DNA from: Streptomyces sp. DH12
GTDB lineage: Bacteria > Actinomycetota > Actinomycetes > Streptomycetales > Streptomycetaceae
Direction: 5' to 3'
DNA length: 64,000 nt
NCBI RefSeq assembly: GCF_020873895.1
Contig: NZ_JAHWGT010000006.1
Location: 62,001 to 126,000 of the forward strand
In this document: positions 47,793 through 55,069 of the stretch, in pieces
Position numbering within the stretch: the stretch's first letter is position 1
How the letters are laid out: each line of letters starts with the position of its first letter
Made by a program: the position numbers and the translations under genes
The notes under the pieces: generated by a model
The model's input: only the letters and a program-made list of their open reading frames with translations
The model's database searches: none
Told to the model about the DNA's origin: nothing

Positions 47793-48065
47793 TCAGGCGG
47801 CCTGCGCGGCGGCCTTGGCGCGGCGCGACTTCGCCGCCGCCAGCGCCATCCGCGTCGCGTGGGCCGACCTCAGCTGCTTGGCGATGCGGGCGATCTGCTC
47901 GTCCGTCGCGTCGGGGTGCATCTCGCGGGCCTGCCGCTCAAAACGGGCGGCGGCCGCGGCACGGGCCTTCGCCGTGCGGCTCCGGGGGTCGAGCGTGTTC
48001 GTCCAGCTGACCTGCGAGGCCAGCCGGGCCCGGAGCGACCTCTCCGCAGGGCTCATCGGTTCCAC
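47793..48065 (-). CDS. 90-residue conserved actinophage/element protein
   Basis: Starts at GTG 48065 with AAGGAG 7 bases upstream. MSPAERSLRARLASQVSWTN, then ARAAAAARFERQAREMHPDA, DEQIARIAKQLRSAHATRMA and a Lys/Arg/Ala tail. A recurrent protein of Streptomyces mobile elements (recollection); highly basic, helical. Its first 128 bases overlap the end of the upstream regulator in another frame. Confidence 0.68.
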   Translation of the reverse strand: MEPMSPAERSLRARLASQVSWTNTLDPRSRTAKARAAAAARFERQAREMHPDATDEQIARIAKQLRSAHATRMALAAAKSRRAKAAAQAA

Positions 48066-48342
48066 CGGGGGACTCCTTTCGGGTTATCGGGTCGACGTCC
48101 ATGTCCATGGACATGGACGCCGGGTGTACGAGCGCGCGGGGTTCGAGTCGGTACGCCTTGGCGATTCGTCGCGCCTCGTCGCCCGTGACGGTCGGCCGAT
48201 CCTCGTCCACCAGTGCCTGGATCTTGCTCTTGCTCAAACCGGTCCGGGCCGCGAGTTCGCGGACCGTGCGGGGTTCCCCGTCGTCGGAGGTGTTGAGCAG
48301 TCGTCTCAGCAGGTCGCCGGAGTGGAGGCGGTAGCGAGCCAC
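47938..48342 (-). CDS. HTH regulator, first early gene (Cro-like candidate)
   Basis: A 134-residue protein from GTG 48342 with GGGAGAACC upstream. The N-terminal HTH (LHSGDLLRRLLNTSDD, RTVRELAARTGLSKSKIQAL, TGDEARRIAKAYRLEPRAL) is followed by MSMDMDVD, encoded by a 24-bp perfect palindrome, and a Gly/Pro-rich tail that overlaps the next gene by 128 bp. It diverges from the plus-strand XRE gene across the operator region and leads the early operon, hence a Cro-like role is inferred. The C-terminal extension may not be selected. Confidence 0.72.
   Translation of the reverse strand: MARYRLHSGDLLRRLLNTSDDGEPRTVRELAARTGLSKSKIQALVDEDRPTVTGDEARRIAKAYRLEPRALVHPASMSMDMDVDPITRKESPGGTDEPCGEVAPGPAGLAGQLDEHARPPEPHGEGPCRGRRPF
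48096..48119. promoter_or_regulatory. 24-bp perfect palindrome inside the HTH gene (double operator)
   Basis: CGTCCATGTCCA / TGGACATGGACG. It contains two overlapping matches to the TCCA-N6-TGGA operator pattern of the switch region. It lies in the coding sequence about 240 bp downstream of the regulator start. Confidence 0.6.
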
Positions 48343-48357
48343 GGTTCTCCCGTTCGT

Positions 48358-48375
48358 TGTCCACGTTTCTGGACG
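48358..48375. promoter_or_regulatory. switch operator 1 (TGTCCA-N6-TGGACG)
   Basis: 16 bases upstream of the minus-strand HTH start. Same half-sites and same 6-base spacer as the two other sites in the region. Confidence 0.6.
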
Positions 48376-48399
48376 GCTCCACCATGACACGTAGGACAG

Positions 48400-48425
48400 A
48401 GCTTGTCCAGCTTCATGGACAAGCT
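48400..48425. promoter_or_regulatory. switch operator 2 (AGCTTGTCCA-N6-TGGACAAGCT)
   Basis: The best site: perfect 10-bp arms around a GCTTCA spacer, between the two divergent regulators. A half-site TGTCCA follows at 48428-48433. Confidence 0.7.
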
Positions 48426-48482
48426 CGTGTCCACATCTTCGGTCAACATCCCGCCAATATGCGGGGGTCGGCTATCGCCGCG

Positions 48483-48500
48483 TGTCCAAGGTCGTGGACA
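48483..48500. promoter_or_regulatory. switch operator 3 (TGTCCA-N6-TGGACA)
   Basis: Perfect 6-bp arms with spacer AGGTCG, about 106 bp upstream of the plus-strand XRE start. Half-sites TGTCCA (48506-48511) and TGGACA (48576-48581) lie nearby. Confidence 0.65.
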
Positions 48501-48606
48501 ATGACTGTCCACGGCGAAGGGTTGCCTTACTCGCCGGTGACCGGGAATGTTTTGTCTGTTCCTACCGGGACAGTGTGGACACAGGACGTCTAAAGGGGCT
48601 CAATCG

Positions 48607-48996
48607 ATGCCGGAGCAGGATGCGCTGACGCGCCTCGTCCAAGAGCATGTGGGCGAGGGCCGGCCGCTCACGGTCCGGGCCTTCGCTGAACGTGCTGTCG
48701 ACCCAGAGTCGGGGACATCAATCAGCAAGAGCACGGTCGGCAACCTCGTGCAGGGACACCGCATCAAGATCACCCCTGAGGTACTGGCCGCCATCGCAGC
48801 GGGTCTCGACGTGCCCCTCGCGCGCGTCCAGGCCGCCGCCATGGCCCAGTACGTTGGGATCGCGGTCGATGACCCGTACGACACCCCGCCCGGCGAGGAC
48901 GACCTCGTCGTGCGTGTCGCACACGCCCCTGATCGCACCGCCGACGACATGCCCACGGTCCGTGCCTTCCTCGACCGCGCCAAGCGGCAGGAGTGA
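48607..48996 (+). CDS. XRE-type regulator, candidate lysogeny repressor
   Basis: A 129-residue protein: MPEQDALTRLVQEHVGEGRP, HTH region with SKSTVGNLVQGHRIKITPEV and LAAIAAGLDVPLARVQ, and an acidic C-terminal tail. ATG 48607 has AGGGG 8 bases upstream. Transcribed toward the integrase end, away from the early operon, across an operator-rich region: the classical repressor position. The repressor role is inference. Confidence 0.74.
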   Translation: MPEQDALTRLVQEHVGEGRPLTVRAFAERAVDPESGTSISKSTVGNLVQGHRIKITPEVLAAIAAGLDVPLARVQAAAMAQYVGIAVDDPYDTPPGEDDLVVRVAHAPDRTADDMPTVRAFLDRAKRQE

Positions 48997-49146
48997 GCGC
49001 TTCCGCTACGGGTACAGAAAGTTTCGTATTCACCAGAAACGGTGACCCCGCTGGTGCGTGTGGCAGCGTAGAGTGACCTAACCTCGTGCGCTTCGAACGT
49101 GCGTACGGCATATGCCTGCCTGCCTACGCACGGGATTGGGGGTCGA

Positions 49147-49398
49147 ATGACGGAAAGGCCGCGCGTGCACGTGGAGGCGATAGACCTGCACGGGGAGGCG
49201 CCCGTCGCGGTATCGGACTCGCTCACCGACCTAGTTTTCGGCATCGACTTCACCCAGCCCGCCGAGGACATCGCCAAGAGCCTCCAAGAGGTGTTCCAGG
49301 AGGCCATCGATACCGGCCGCTGGCACCGGCGAGGCACCTGCGACCAGCAGCACGCACAGAACAGGGCCGCCCCGCACCCGCAGAGCGACCCCGCCTGA
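49147..49398 (+). CDS. 83-residue phage protein between repressor and integrase
   Basis: MTERPRVHVEAIDLHGEAPV..., then LVFGIDFTQPAEDIAKSLQE, acidic and helical, with a His/Gln-rich tail. ATG 49147 follows GGGGG. Likely co-expressed in the lysogen with the repressor gene or from its own promoter. Unknown function. Confidence 0.62.
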   Translation: MTERPRVHVEAIDLHGEAPVAVSDSLTDLVFGIDFTQPAEDIAKSLQEVFQEAIDTGRWHRRGTCDQQHAQNRAAPHPQSDPA

Positions 49399-49423
49399 TC
49401 AGAGCAGCCAGCCCCGGCCCGGC

Positions 49424-50380
49424 CTACCCCCCATTCAGCCGGTCGCCGGGGCTCAGGCTCCTGTGCTCAAGCCGTGCCCGCTCCTCGCCTGCCGACGAGC
49501 CGTACCGGCTGAGCATCTGACGCGAGCGCCATCCCATGATGCGCATCAGCGAGTCCTCGTTCCCGCCGTCCAGCTTCCACTTGTGCGCCAGCGTATGCCG
49601 GAACTGGTGCGGGTGGATGTGCGGGATGCCGGCCTCCTTGCAGCGCCGCTCCACCAGGGACCCGACGCCCCAAATCGTCAGCGCCCGCTTCGTCTTCACG
49701 CCGATCCACAGTGGATCCGATCCTTCGAGCGTGCGTCCGATGTGCTTCGACGCGGCCCGCAGGTAGCGGTCCATCGCCACCGCGGTCGCCCGCCCGAACG
49801 GGGCCGGCCGCTCCCGGTCGCCCTTCCCCTTCACGTGCAGCACCATGAGGTCCAAGTCGAGCTTGTCCAGGGTGCGCTCCGTCAGCTCGCTGAGCCGCGC
49901 CCCGGTGTCGAGGAACATCATGATGACGGCGAGGTCGCGCCGGTCCTCGAACGTCTTGCCCTTGCACGTCGCCAGCAGCTTCTTCAGCGCGTCGTCGGGG
50001 ATGATCGGCACCTCCACCTCCGGGAGCTGCGGCGGCTTCATCGTGCGCATGGGGGAGCGGTTGATCTCCTCCTCGTCGACCAGCCAGTTGAAGAACGTCT
50101 TCAGGCAGCGGAAGTACTGGTGCGCGGTGGCCGGACTGGTGCGCTGGAGGAGGTCCGAGATGTACGTCTCGACGTGCTCGCGGTGGATGCCAGCCTCTCC
50201 GTCGAGCGTTGTGGGCGCCGGGCGCCCGTCACGGGCCTGGTAGTTGAGGAGGAAGTCGCGGAAGCCGGCGACGGCTCGGTCGTAGACGCGGAGGGTGTTC
50301 ACGGAGAGATTCCGGGCCCGCAGGGAGCGGCTCCAGGAGGACGCCAGTGGGGCGATGTCGTACGGCTTGCTGATGGCCAT
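49424..50380 (-). CDS. int: tyrosine-type site-specific integrase
   Basis: A 318-residue recombinase that would integrate and excise the prophage at tRNA-Arg. The N-terminal SAM-like core-binding domain (about 10-105) is followed by the catalytic domain with R162 (TGARLSE), K186 region (VKGKGDRER), H258-R261 (HQFRH), W284 and the nucleophile Y293 (MLSRYGSS). ATG 50380 is preferred over upstream in-frame codons that would run into the arm-type repeat. Its gene starts 98 bp from the att core, the usual arrangement. Confidence 0.93.
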   Translation of the reverse strand: MAISKPYDIAPLASSWSRSLRARNLSVNTLRVYDRAVAGFRDFLLNYQARDGRPAPTTLDGEAGIHREHVETYISDLLQRTSPATAHQYFRCLKTFFNWLVDEEEINRSPMRTMKPPQLPEVEVPIIPDDALKKLLATCKGKTFEDRRDLAVIMMFLDTGARLSELTERTLDKLDLDLMVLHVKGKGDRERPAPFGRATAVAMDRYLRAASKHIGRTLEGSDPLWIGVKTKRALTIWGVGSLVERRCKEAGIPHIHPHQFRHTLAHKWKLDGGNEDSLMRIMGWRSRQMLSRYGSSAGEERARLEHRSLSPGDRLNGG

Positions 50381-50401
50381 GCCCCAGGTTAGAACCGGGC
50401 G

Positions 50402-50412
50402 AGGCACTTGGT
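50402..50412 (+). repeat. AGGCACTTGGT repeat near attR (candidate integrase arm site)
   Basis: Same 11-mer as 8242-8252, located between the integrase start and the core, as expected for an arm site. Confidence 0.4.
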
Positions 50413-50477
50413 CCATATCCCCTGTGCTATCCGGCCAGCGCGACCCCTTCCGGGGATTCTTGCTGGTGAGAGGTGAT

Positions 50478-50523
50478 GTGCGCCCCCGGCAGGACTCGAA
50501 CCTGCGGCCAAGTGCTTAGAAGG
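50478..50523 (-). repeat. attR: 46-bp core overlapping tRNA-Arg
   Basis: Identical to 8131-8176. It covers tRNA positions from the anticodon loop to the 3' end, so phage DNA restores the complete tRNA after integration. Confidence 0.93.
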
Positions 50524-50553
50524 CACCTGCTCTATCCACTGAGCTACGGGGGC
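50481..50553 (-). tRNA. tRNA-Arg (anticodon UCU)
   Basis: A 73-base cloverleaf on the minus strand: acceptor stem GCCCCCG/CGGGGGC, D-arm GCTC...GAGC, anticodon stem GGTGC/GCACT around loop CTTCTAA with anticodon TCT, 5-base variable loop, T-arm GCAGG-TTCGAGT-CCTGC and discriminator G. CCA is not encoded. It reads the rare AGA codon. Its own terminator now lies at 8099-8124. Confidence 0.95.
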
Positions 50554-50862
50554 CGGTGGTGGCCTGCGGCCTCGGGAGCCCGGGTGGGTGGTCCGTGACC
50601 TGGCCGGGGTCAAGGATAGGGCTCCGATCACCTTGGCCCGGTCGCTTCACCTGCGTGGCACGATGTGGAGGTTCAGTGAAGCGACATCGATAATCGCAGG
50701 CAGGTGCGATTCCCGCAGCGCTTTTCGCGCCTCGCGCCCCGGGTGTTGTGCACTCGTTATGCCTGCGCCCCACTCATCCCTTCTATCCCTTCTGTCCGAT
50801 CGGCGCGCAGGGAGGGGCATACGCTTCAAAAAGATGCTGAAATTGGGCATTCTTCACATGTG
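50554..50862. promoter_or_regulatory. 309-bp region between tRNA-Arg and dynA-like gene
   Basis: No gene is supported. It must carry the leftward tRNA promoter and the rightward promoter of the GTPase operon. An open frame continues from the GTPase gene back to 50704, but its translation there is shadow-like. Confidence 0.5.
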
Positions 50863-52455
50863 GTGACCTTGGATGCACGGCCTCAGCTCCTCGACGCACT
50901 CTCCGCCCTGCGCGACAGTGTCGCCGCCGTGCGTCTCCCACTGCCGATCCCCGGGGCCTCCCGGGCCCGGCAGACGAGGACCGAGCTGCTCGCGCAGCTC
51001 GACGACTACCTGGTGCCACGGCTGAGAGAGCCCGAAGCGCCCCTGCTCGCCGTCATCGGCGGATCGACGGGTGCCGGCAAGTCAACACTCCTCAACTCCC
51101 TTGTGGGGCGCCCCCTCAGCGAGGCCGGCGTACTCCGGCCCACCACCCGCGTCCCCGTCCTCGTCTGCCACCCGGACGACCACCACTGGTTCTCCGGGCC
51201 GCGCGTCCTCCCCCGGCTCGCCCGCGTCTGCGGACCCGGCGCCGAGGACGACGACGAGGGGGACGGCGGCCCCGCGCTGCGCGTGGAGACCGCCGACACC
51301 GTCCCCCGCGGACTCGCCCTGCTCGACGCGCCCGACATCGACTCCCTCGTCGTCGAGGGCCGCGAACTCGCCGCCGAGCTGATGTGCGCCGCCGACATCT
51401 GGGTGATGGTCACGACCGCGTCCCGCTACGCCGACGCCGTCCCCTGGCACCTGCTCCGCACCGCGAAGGAGTACGACGCGACCCTCGTCACCGTCCTGGA
51501 CCGGGTGCCGCACCAGGTCATCGGGGAGGTCTCCCGCCAGTACGAGGCGCTCCTCGTGCGCGCCGGGCTCGGCGCCGTGCCGCGCTTCACCGTCCCGGAG
51601 CTGCCCGAGTCCGCAGGCGGCGGCAGCGGCCTGCTGCCCGACACCGCCGTCGCCCCCCTGCGCGCCTGGCTCGCCCACCGGGTGCAGGACCCGGCGGCCC
51701 GCCAGCAGACCGTCGGCCGCACCGCCGGCGGCGTCGTCGCCTCCCTGCGGGTGCGCGTGCCGGAGCTGGCCGGCGCCGTCGCCGCCCAGTGCGCCGCCGC
51801 CGTCCGGCTGGCCGGCGCCGTCGAGACGGCGTACGACCGCGAGGGCGACCGGGTCCGCAGCGAACTGGCGCGCGGCGCCGTCCTCGCCGGGGACGCCCGC
51901 ACCCGCTGGCGCGCCCACCCCAAGGACTGCACCGCCGCCGAGCTGCTCGACGCCCTGACCGGCTCCTTCGGCGCCCTCCTGCACTGCGCCGTCGCCGCCG
52001 CCGACGAGCGGGTACGGGAGGCGTGGCGGCGCGAACCGGCCGCCGCGGCGCTCGGCGACCCCCTCCCCGCCGGCCTCGACCGGGAGGCCGCGGAACGGGT
52101 CGGCATGGCCGTACGCCGCTGGCGGCGCGTCCTGGAGGAGCTCGCCGAGGACGAGGTGCGGCGCACGGACCGCCCCACCGTGCCCGACCCCGACACCGTC
52201 GGCGCCCTGCTCGCCGCCGCGCTCCTCGGCGGGCGCCGGGCGCGCGGCGCGGGCGAGCAGCTCGCTGAGCTCCTCGGCGCCCAGGGCACCCTGCGCCTCC
52301 GCGACCGGGCCGCCGACCTGATCACCACGTACATCGACCGCGTCCTGCACGAGGAACGGGACCGCCGACTGGCACCGCTGGACGCGCTCGGCATCACCCC
52401 GGACCCGCAGGCCGAGCTCATCGCCGCGCTGTCCCTGCTGCAGAAGGAGAGGTGA
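50863..52455 (+). CDS. dynA: dynamin-like GTPase, DynA-like
   Basis: A 530-residue dynamin-family GTPase. P-loop [14 protein letters not shown] (about 66-79), switch [10 protein letters not shown], and VTVLDRVPH as the G4-like element, followed by a long helical stalk rich in Ala/Arg. No clear membrane span is seen. In Streptomyces a DynA/DynB pair, next to ssbB, stabilises FtsZ rings at sporulation septa; gene order and domain layout here match that description. GTG 50863 is a likely but not certain start, since no strong ribosome binding site is visible. Confidence 0.75.
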   Translation: MTLDARPQLLDALSALRDSVAAVRLPLPIPGASRARQTRTELLAQLDDYLVPRLREPEAPLLAVIGGSTGAGKSTLLNSLVGRPLSEAGVLRPTTRVPVLVCHPDDHHWFSGPRVLPRLARVCGPGAEDDDEGDGGPALRVETADTVPRGLALLDAPDIDSLVVEGRELAAELMCAADIWVMVTTASRYADAVPWHLLRTAKEYDATLVTVLDRVPHQVIGEVSRQYEALLVRAGLGAVPRFTVPELPESAGGGSGLLPDTAVAPLRAWLAHRVQDPAARQQTVGRTAGGVVASLRVRVPELAGAVAAQCAAAVRLAGAVETAYDREGDRVRSELARGAVLAGDARTRWRAHPKDCTAAELLDALTGSFGALLHCAVAAADERVREAWRREPAAAALGDPLPAGLDREAAERVGMAVRRWRRVLEELAEDEVRRTDRPTVPDPDTVGALLAAALLGGRRARGAGEQLAELLGAQGTLRLRDRAADLITTYIDRVLHEERDRRLAPLDALGITPDPQAELIAALSLLQKER

Positions 52456-52461
52456 CGGCGG

Positions 52462-54198
52462 GTGAGCGCCGTGGACCAGACGTGGGACGACGGGCTGATC
52501 GCTCGCCGCGCCAGCGACCGAGCCGTCTACGAGGACCCCGGCGCGGGCGGCGGCGCGCCCCCCGGGCCGGGCGGGTACCCGCCCGTGGGCGGCGGCTACC
52601 CGGGCCCCCTGCGCGAGCGCCTCGCCGCCCTGCGCGAACTGCTCGGGCTGTCCGCCACCCGCCTCGACCCCGACGACCTCGCCGAGGCGGGCCGGGTCCT
52701 CGACGAGGCCGCCGCCCGCCGGCGGCTCTCCGCCCGCCACACCGTCGTCGCCATCGCCGGCGCCACGGGCAGCGGCAAGTCGACCCTGATCAACGCGCTG
52801 GCCGGGGTGCCGATCTCCGAGAGCGGCCTGCGCCGCCCCACCACCGCCGCCCCCATCGCCTGCGCCTGGTCGGAGGGGGCGGCCGGCCTGCTGGACCGGC
52901 TCGCCATCCCCGGCCGGCTGCGGCGCCGCCCCCTGGCGGGCGGCGCCGGCGACGAGGCCCTCCAGGGCCTGGTCCTCGTCGACCTGCCCGACCACGACTC
53001 GGCGCTCACCGCCCACCGCGACCAGGTCGACCGGATCCTCGGCCTCGTCGACGCGGTGATCTGGGTCGTCGACCCCGAGAAGTACGCGGACGCCGCCCTC
53101 CACGAGCGGTACCTGCGGCCCCTGGCCGGGCACGCCGAGGTCACCTTCGTCGTGCTCAACCAGGTCGACCGGCTCCCCGGTGACGCCGCCCACCAGGTCC
53201 TGGACGACCTGCGCCGCCTCCTCGACGAGGACGGCGTGGCCCTCGGGGAGCACGGCGAGCCGGGCGCCACGGTGCTCGCCCTGTCCGCGCTGACCGGCGA
53301 GGGCGTCACCGAACTGCGCGAGATGCTCGGCGCCTTCGTCCAGGCCCGCACCGCCGCCGAGCGGCGGCTCTCCGCCGACGTCGACGCGGCGGCCGCCCGG
53401 CTCCAGCCCGTGTACGTCGGCGAGGGGCGGCCCGGTCTGGGCGAGCGGTCCCAGGAGGACTTCGGCGCCCGCCTCGCCGTCGCGGTGGGCGCCACCGCCG
53501 CCGGGGAGGCCGCCGAACGCGAGTGGCGGCGCAACGCCTCCCGCGCCTGCGGCACCCCGTGGCTGCGCCTGTGGCGCTGGTACGAGCGGCTGCGCACGCC
53601 CGCCGCCGCCCGCGGGGGCGAACCCGGCGAGGCCGAGCCGCCGGAGGAGGAGCCGACGGCGCGCCAGCGCGTCGAGCAGGCCGTCCGCGTCGTCGCGGAG
53701 GAGGCCGCGCACGGCCTGCCCGCGCCCTGGGCACAGGCCGTGCGGGAGGCGGCGGTGCGCGGCGCGCGGGACCTGCCCGAGGCGCTGGACGAACTGGCCG
53801 CGCGGGAGCGCGAGTCGCGCGGCGGGGGCCGCCCGCCGCGCCCCGCCTGGTGGCCGGTGGCCGTGCTCGTCCAGGCGTCCATGACCCTGCTCCAGATCTT
53901 CGGCGCGCTGTGGCTCGTCGGGCAGATCACCGGCCTGGTGGAGCCCGGCCTCACCCGGCCGGTGCTGGTCATGCTCGGCGGGATCGTCGGTGGTCCGCTC
54001 GTCGAGTGGGCCTGCGCGGCGGCGGCCCGCGGCCCGGCGCGCCGGTACGGCAACGACACGGAGCGGCGGCTGCGGGAGGCGGCGGCGTCCTGCGGCCGGG
54101 CGCGGGTCCTCGACCCGATCGCCGCCGAGCTGATGCGCTACCGCGAGGTGCGCGAGCAGTACGCGACCGTCTCCGGCCGCCGTCCCACCGGCGGGTGA
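52462..54198 (+). CDS. dynB: dynamin-like GTPase with two membrane spans, DynB-like
   Basis: A 578-residue GTPase. Gly/Pro-rich N-terminus, P-loop GATGSGKSTLINALAG (about 100-115), G3-like LVDLPDHDS, G4 LNQVDR, helical region, then two adjacent hydrophobic helices (about 463-487 WWPVAVLVQASMTLLQIFGA and 497-520) with a cytoplasmic C-terminus. Starts at GTG 52462, six bases after the dynA-like stop. The pair would act at sporulation septa with FtsZ and SsgB. Confidence 0.78.
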   Translation: MSAVDQTWDDGLIARRASDRAVYEDPGAGGGAPPGPGGYPPVGGGYPGPLRERLAALRELLGLSATRLDPDDLAEAGRVLDEAAARRRLSARHTVVAIAGATGSGKSTLINALAGVPISESGLRRPTTAAPIACAWSEGAAGLLDRLAIPGRLRRRPLAGGAGDEALQGLVLVDLPDHDSALTAHRDQVDRILGLVDAVIWVVDPEKYADAALHERYLRPLAGHAEVTFVVLNQVDRLPGDAAHQVLDDLRRLLDEDGVALGEHGEPGATVLALSALTGEGVTELREMLGAFVQARTAAERRLSADVDAAAARLQPVYVGEGRPGLGERSQEDFGARLAVAVGATAAGEAAEREWRRNASRACGTPWLRLWRWYERLRTPAAARGGEPGEAEPPEEEPTARQRVEQAVRVVAEEAAHGLPAPWAQAVREAAVRGARDLPEALDELAARERESRGGGRPPRPAWWPVAVLVQASMTLLQIFGALWLVGQITGLVEPGLTRPVLVMLGGIVGGPLVEWACAAAARGPARRYGNDTERRLREAAASCGRARVLDPIAAELMRYREVREQYATVSGRRPTGG

Positions 54199-54338
54199 CG
54201 GAGTTCTCCCCAGGCCGCTGCCGCCGGGCCGGCCCCGGTGCGGCCTTCGTCCACAGGCCCGGCGGGATCCGGGCCGGGCGTCCAGGATGGGAGCGCGAGG
54301 CGGCGCGGGGGAGCGCGGCCGAGGAGGGAGGAGGCGTC

Positions 54339-54785
54339 ATGAACGACACCCTGGTGACGGTCGTGGGGAACGTCGCGACGAACGTCGAGTACCGGCAGAC
54401 CGCGGGCGGCGGGGTGGCGAGGTTCCGCTTCGCCGCCACGACCCGCCGGTGGGACCGGGAGCGGTCCGTGTGGGCGGACGGGCCCACCAGCTTCTACACG
54501 GTGAGCGCCTGGCGGCAGCTCGGTGAGAACCTCGCCGCGTCGGTGACGGTGGGTGAGCCCCTCGTCGTCCACGGCAGGTTGCGGGTGCGGGAGGAGCCGG
54601 GCGGCGGCGGGGACGGGCAGGGGCAGCGGCGGACGTTCGTGGACATCGACGCCGTCGCGGTGGGTCACGACCTGACGCGGGGGACGGCCGCGTTCCGCCG
54701 CGGCGGGAAACGGGGAGCCGAACAAGCCATGACGGGAGGGAGTGAACAGGTCCCCGCGGAGGATCCACGGCTGGTGCGGAGCTGA
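54339..54785 (+). CDS. ssbB: single-stranded DNA-binding protein, SsbB-type
   Basis: A 148-residue OB-fold SSB: MNDTLVTVVGNVATNVEYRQ, VARFRFAATTRRWDRE, SFYTVSAWRQLGENLAASVT, then GEPLVVHGRLRV. The C-terminus (EDPRLVRS) lacks the acidic DDDxPF tip, as expected for the second actinomycete SSB (SsbB), which in Streptomyces is linked to chromosome segregation during sporulation. ATG 54339 follows GAGGAGGGAGGAGG. Downstream of the dynamin-like operon. Confidence 0.82.
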   Translation: MNDTLVTVVGNVATNVEYRQTAGGGVARFRFAATTRRWDRERSVWADGPTSFYTVSAWRQLGENLAASVTVGEPLVVHGRLRVREEPGGGGDGQGQRRTFVDIDAVAVGHDLTRGTAAFRRGGKRGAEQAMTGGSEQVPAEDPRLVRS

Positions 54786-54857
54786 GATGGCCTCAGGAGA
54801 CCGCCCATACCAGTCCGAACGGGACGTAGGACAGGGGGACTTAGGGGAACGGCGGCT

Positions 54858-54886
54858 GAAAAGCACCCCTCGGACGGGTGGTTTTC
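54858..54886 (+). terminator. terminator after ssbB
   Basis: GAAAAGCACCC / GGGTGGTTTTC hairpin with one mismatch, flanked by A- and T-runs, 72 bases after the stop. Works in either direction. Confidence 0.6.
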
Positions 54887-54952
54887 GATAACGATTCAGA
54901 TTCGGAATGGTTGAGTGGGGACCTCAGGGGGGACTCGCCGATGCCACCTCTC

Positions 54953-54958
54953 TAGGAT
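54953..54958 (+). promoter_or_regulatory. -10-like TAGGAT upstream of the surface protein gene
   Basis: TAGGAT is a common Streptomyces vegetative -10. The matching -35 is poor, so this is tentative. It would give a leader of about 105 bases. Confidence 0.3.
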
Positions 54959-55069
54959 TCCGGTACTCACGGGGCACTTGAGTCATCAGGCGAGTCCCAC
55001 CCCCCACGTGTCCGCGCCGTGTCACGCGCCGCGATCCGCGTCGAGGGGTCTCGCCCAGAGGGGAAATCT

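Larger units (their letters stand above)
8131..50523. mobile_element. integrated siphophage-type prophage (~42.4 kb)
   Basis: Bounded by perfect 46-bp direct repeats (8131-8176 and 50478-50523), the right one forming the 3' part of an intact tRNA-Arg. Contents form a full phage complement: tyrosine integrase at the tRNA end, regulatory switch, recombination and replication genes, terminase, portal, capsid, connectors, tail tube, tape measure, tail tip, endolysin and holin-like proteins. No obviously broken phage gene is seen, so it may be inducible. Nearly all genes run on the minus strand. Confidence 0.95.

Noticed and set aside
8131-50523. Actinomycete integrative and conjugative element (AICE) instead of a prophage
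   Set aside because: Despite Spd-like genes, there is no TraB translocase or RepSA, and a complete set of virion genes is present.
51082-53712. 876-codon minus-strand frame opposite the dynamin-like genes
   Set aside because: Gly/Ala/Arg/His-rich antisense shadow of two well-supported GTPase genes.
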